A stretch of 15,097 bases of DNA from Capsaspora owczarzaki ATCC 30864. Taxonomy: Eukaryota > Opisthokonta > Filasterea. Made by a program: the position numbers and the translations under genes. Location: positions 2,254,460 to 2,269,556 of the forward strand of contig NW_011887294.1 in NCBI RefSeq assembly GCF_000151315.2, in the 5' to 3' direction. Below are positions 11,572-15,097 of the stretch, in pieces. The notes beneath the pieces are model-generated. The model was not told where the DNA came from and searched no databases. It saw nothing but the letters and a program-made list of their open reading frames with translations. Every line of letters begins with the position of its first letter. Position 1 is the first letter of the stretch.

Positions 11572-12913
11572 CGTGTAGTGGTTTTGGTTGTGTTGAAAAA
11601 AAACGACTGACTCTTCATTCAATGCATTTCACTCCGTACTTGATAGTCAAAACGACAAAGGTAACAACTACAGTAATTTTATTGGCAATTGGAGGCGCTC
11701 CACCGAAAACAAGCAACAGTGCAAACGTCTTTTTTTTTTGAGTGGAGATGGGGCGGAGGGAAGGTCAGAGACTGGAATCGCTGGCGGGCTTCGCTCGGGT
11801 GCCCTGCCCGACCTGAGCTGTTTCTGGCGGAAATTCCAAAAGGGTATCCTTATAATATCGTGTAAACTCGATTGCGCTTGAAAAAACGGCGCTCCGAGCA
11901 CTTGGCGTGGCCTGAAGCTCAAACAAGCGATTTGCCCTGACGAGTAGACACGAGCCATCACCTCGCGGATGGTATTTTCGGATTTCCCATGCAAATTTAA
12001 TGTGGGTTACAATCGTTCGTCGGTCATAAAAGTCTCAAGTGGAAGTCACCAGGCTGAAACTCGAATTTTTTCGAACTTGGAAAAATTTTCCTTCCAACCC
12101 ATCCCATTTCGACAAAGCATGTACAAACCTCCACTTTCGGCTGTACTTTGTGTTTTTACAATGTCGGCAATATACTGATAGTGGTGAAGCGGGATAAAGT
12201 CGACGGGAAGATGGTCATTTGCGACCCCTCTAAATCGGTGTTTTTGAGGGGTGGTTTGCACTTCACCCATACAGGAGGATATAATCGACGGTCTGATGAT
12301 GGCAAATCATCTAACCCGTCTCCAATATGCGGGAAAGCGTGTCGGTGAAAAAATAATTATGATTGGAGCCGAGATCGGCACAGTCGGCTTTTGGGGCCAG
12401 GTTGACATATTTTGGCCAAGACTGCTGCAAAGCTGGCCGAACACCTGGAATTTGCTCTTTCCTTACTATGCAACTGTGCTCGTGTGGTGGGAGGAGGATT
12501 TTAGGGTGTACATGGCGTGAACGGCGAGCTGTCAGGTTTTCGGTGTCGTTTCGGCCGGGTTGCACTTGACCTCGTATCTCCAACTCATCTTGTTGTTACA
12601 TCTCCCTCTTCTGGAATACGGTTTTCCACACGTAATTCCATGTCTGGAGGCTTTGGATGGTGGTAAAAACGAGCTCAATATCGCTGGGCGGGTTTGTCGC
12701 GATTTCAGGTGAACAAAAGGCGTTCCTGGGTTTCTGACCGAAAGCGAGGTCTCCCGGCCGTCCTAGAGCTTCAGTAGTATATTCATGCATACCAAACGTC
12801 GGAAACATGGTTGAAAACGGATGGCATCGGGGCTACGACCCCAGAAGTACATCATGGTCGTTTTGTTGAATTCTCGTCCAGCCCATGAATACGCCCTTCC
12901 TGCGGCTCCTCAC

Positions 12914-12961
12914 CTGGTTCCATCGCCGCCCGCAGGCGATTCTAGTGTGCGCTGGTTCCAT
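12914..12961. repeat. Direct repeat CTGGTTCCAT flanking a small hairpin
   Basis: CTGGTTCCAT occurs at 12914-12923 and 12952-12961. Between them ATCGCC (12922-12927) can pair with GGCGAT (12935-12940) over a 7-nt loop. Seen directly; no known element is matched. Confidence 0.5.
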
Positions 12962-14424
12962 ATAGCTGTGGCTTGAATGGTGCAACCTCTAGTGGACCCT
13001 GAGTACGGAAATTGGTTCACAGTCAAATCGTGGCACTTTGCCAACAGGTAACAGAACACAGCGTTTCGGAGCCCTGAAGGCCCTTACATTCGCTTTATCA
13101 CCAGATTCCATGTTTTAATGTTGTCTTACGCCAAAATATAGCATGCTATGACATGATCTTTGACCAGTTGGGTGATTCGGGCCTCCGAGCCCGTTTGGGC
13201 GGAAAATCCACCGAATATCGGAGCGCATGGCCTCTGAGGACCTTCCATGGCGATTCCTCTGCTGGAGCAAGTAGTTCTATGTTCGTAACACCTGTGGCTA
13301 GCGCGGCGCCGCGATCCCGTTGGTCTAGATGGAGAAGCGCGCGTGAGACGCCGCTGGAGCACCGATTTGAGCTGGATTCCATACACTGCCTACTTTCGGG
13401 GCCACCATCGTAGATTGTTCACTCTCGCTCGGGATTCCTGGTTTAATATGTGTTGTACTCTGTTTGCCAAAGTTTCAAAGGATTGACAGTCTTGTATCGT
13501 GAGATCGGTGGGTTGGGAGCACTTTGCGCCGGTTCCGGACGACGGCCTCCCACCGAGTCCCTTGACCTACCACCTGCCCTTCCTTTGCGCTTTCTAGCAG
13601 CTGACTGGGTTTTATCTTTGATTTATGACGCTGGTAGGTAAAGTAGGCCGTGCATTACGAAATCGCCACCGGCTGGCTGATTTTCAGGGGGTGGTTGGCT
13701 CTGTGTTGGACAGTATCTATACCGCTCTTACTTTTCCAATTGTTAGCCATCTCAATGTTTTGCTCAAATCCAAAGTTTGAGCCCAAAATCTCACTCCTGC
13801 TGCTCAAGCCAGGCCTCCCAAAGACGCGGTGTCGCGAACATCACGTCCTTGAATCCCGAAAATTTTGCTTAAAATTACTTCTATTGTATATGTGTGATTG
13901 TTTTCTGCAGTTGTGGTGAATCCAAGTAGACCCCATGTCGAGAGCCGGGTCGACTTTCGGCCAATGTGAATTCAGCAAAATCAGCATAATTGGGGGAATC
14001 CGGCACTTCCATGGTTTTATTGGTCTAAACATGTTCATTAGTGTCTATAAACATAGTCACATCGAAAAAGCGCCGAAAAGTGGGGTGGAGGGGGGACTTG
14101 AGGTCGAGGTCGAACGTAATGCAAATGACTGGGGCAAAAATCCCCAAAAATGACCACCATGCCCAACCTACTTTCCATCGATATTTTTACATTGTTAGAT
14201 AGAACAAACTTTGGCTGATCCGAATCTTGAAAAATCGGCTCGCAAGGTCCAAACCCCGAAGTGCAGTAAAGGCGCAAAGTTCGCTTTTTGCTTCGGTTCG
14301 GTTCTGGGGAAAAAATTCTACGTCTCTCTACTCAGTCCTACCGTCCCGCCAGTTAGTACATTCGACTCGATTTGGTACTGACTACACGTTTCTGGTGGTG
14401 CGAAGGCGCGCGGACGCAATGGAC

Positions 14425-14442
14425 CCCAATGGCGGCATTGGG
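14425..14442. repeat. Perfect inverted repeat CCCAATG-GCGG-CATTGGG
   Basis: Seven-base-pair stem with a 4-nt loop, read directly. It lies about 180 bp left of the long palindrome. Function is unknown. Confidence 0.6.
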
Positions 14443-14620
14443 TGGTCGGGGGCCTGGCCTGGCCGTACTATTGGTGCCCCGCCCTTTCTACGTTGTATGC
14501 TACTAGTGCTAAGTATGAACTATCTATTGCTACAGTAAGAACGGTGCAGCTCGCTCGGGAGGCCCGCTATCGGGCTCTGAAGATTGACGCATTTGGGCTT
14601 TTGGGCCCGCCGCCTCGCTG

Positions 14621-14847
14621 CTGCCTGCCCGGTACCCGCGGCTCCACACTACAGTGATGTTGTACAAGTGTGTTGTGCATTAAAACAGTGCCAGGCGGCC
14701 GATCGGCGGACCTTTGGGGTGGAGGCACCCAGCGTCGGTGCCACCAACCAAAGTCACACCAACCAGTCGACCATGACATGTCTTCCCGCCCCAGTGACAC
14801 TTGCACAACATCATTATAGCATGTTGCCACACGTACCAAGCAGGCAG
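14621..14847. repeat. Long imperfect palindrome (about 227 bp)
   Basis: Arm 14621-14672 aligns without gaps to the reverse complement of 14796-14847, with 39 of 52 positions identical. The centre is a hairpin GGCACC (14724-14729) with GGTGCC (14737-14742), flanked by TGG/CCA after one mismatch, and its midpoint coincides with that of the outer arms. Intervening sequence is partly complementary with small gaps. Weak similarity continues outward (about 14605-14615 with 14851-14863). Most arm mismatches are transitions. It resembles a decayed foldback/MITE-like element or a structured RNA; no family is assigned. Confidence 0.75.
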
Positions 14848-14962
14848 TCCGCGGCAGGGCTCGAGGGGACCACGAAAGGCCGCTGGGGCACTGGAGTTCC
14901 TTGGAGTCTTGGAAGAGCCGGCTTCCCATTGACTTACCTTGGGGTGGGAACTGGTGACTTAC

Positions 14963-15014
14963 CTGAAGGTGGCTCTGTTTCTTGATGATAGCATCGGTGG
15001 AGGGTCGCGGACGC
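14963..15014 (-). CDS. Candidate internal exon of a partial gene at the right edge
   Basis: On the minus strand a pyrimidine-rich stretch (about 15050-15024) leads to TTCCACAG, followed by 52 nt and then a consensus CAG|GTAAGT donor at 14962. One frame reads RPRPSTDAIIKKQSHLQ, entering with one split base and ending on a codon boundary. I do not recognise the protein. The frame stays open through the donor to 14567, so a read-through terminal exon is also possible, although the opposite strand is open there too. The frame has a stop shortly upstream of the acceptor, so it is coding only if spliced. The gene's start lies beyond the window. Confidence 0.4.
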
Positions 15015-15097
15015 CTGTGGAACCATCACCAACATGTGGGGGAAGAAAGTGAGAAAAAAAGTCATTGTTTCGTTCAGCACAGCGTACAGTCTAGGCC

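Larger units (their letters stand above)
11572..14962. other. Gene-poor region with no recognised coding sequence
   Basis: About 3.4 kb. The first part (to about 11740) includes the REEP5 promoter and a T10 run near 11731. From about 11740 to 14960 there are no long homopolymers or microsatellites. Open frames are short (60-130 codons), lie in several frames of both strands at once (for example around 13126-13413) and show no domain I can recognise; no reverse transcriptase, integrase or transposase motif was seen. Short hairpins and one long imperfect palindrome (see separate entries) are present. It could be an old, decayed mobile element, a long intron of the right-edge gene, or plain intergenic DNA. 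Confidence 0.55.

Noticed and set aside
13126-13413. Possible gene of 80-90 codons in overlapping open frames
   Set aside because: Comparable frames are open on both strands, none matches a known domain, and no splice or codon pattern favours one.
13812-13823. GGCCTCCCAAAG, resembling part of primate Alu
   Set aside because: Only about 12 bases match, nothing around it resembles Alu, and the genome is not from a primate.
14584-14985. 133-codon plus-strand frame over the palindrome
   Set aside because: The region is open on both strands, partly because of the inverted repeat, and the predicted protein has no recognisable domain.

Overview
The window looks like a compact nuclear genome of a unicellular eukaryote, most likely an opisthokont close to animals (a filasterean or choanoflagellate would fit; the species cannot be fixed from this sequence). 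The genes have many short GT-AG introns (about 80-170 nt, two longer). Their products match animal/fungal cytosolic proteins along most of their length, intergenic spaces are short, and noncoding DNA is full of homopolymer and trinucleotide runs. There are no bacterial operons, CRISPR arrays or insertion sequences.

Layout, left to right. 1-1137: noncoding, low-complexity, with a four-tract G-quadruplex motif. 1138-2167 (+): a bZIP transcription factor interrupted by a 100-N assembly gap. 2168-2658: convergent 3' spacer. 2659-4950 (-): RIO2 atypical kinase, six exons reconstructed to 604 residues. 4951-5249: a 299-bp shared head-to-head promoter. 5250-7955 (+): cytosolic asparaginyl-tRNA synthetase, six exons, 563 residues. 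8157-8838 (-): TRP14/TXNDC17 thioredoxin-like protein, four exons, 126 residues. 8839-9867: spacer. 9868-11571 (-): REEP5/DP1/Yop1-type ER-shaping membrane protein, three exons, 176 residues, with a 1,073-nt first intron. 11572-14962: no supported gene; from about 11.74 kb the sequence loses the homopolymer-rich character of the rest. Near 14.6-14.86 kb it contains an imperfect palindrome of about 230 bp. 14963-15014 (-): a candidate exon of a gene entering from the right edge.

The four complete gene models were checked by splice phase: the summed exon lengths are exact multiples of three and the joins restore conserved family residues. RIO2 (40S subunit maturation) and asparaginyl-tRNA synthetase (translation) share one short intergenic promoter, which suggests co-regulation. 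TRP14 and REEP5 are ordinary housekeeping genes (cytosolic redox, ER membrane curvature).

The coding part is conventional. The features most worth a second look are the palindrome at 14.7 kb, whose mismatches would mostly become G-U pairs in a minus-strand RNA, the compositional switch at about 11.74 kb, the CRE-like cluster in the REEP5 intron, and a recurring C at position +4 of the 5' splice sites.
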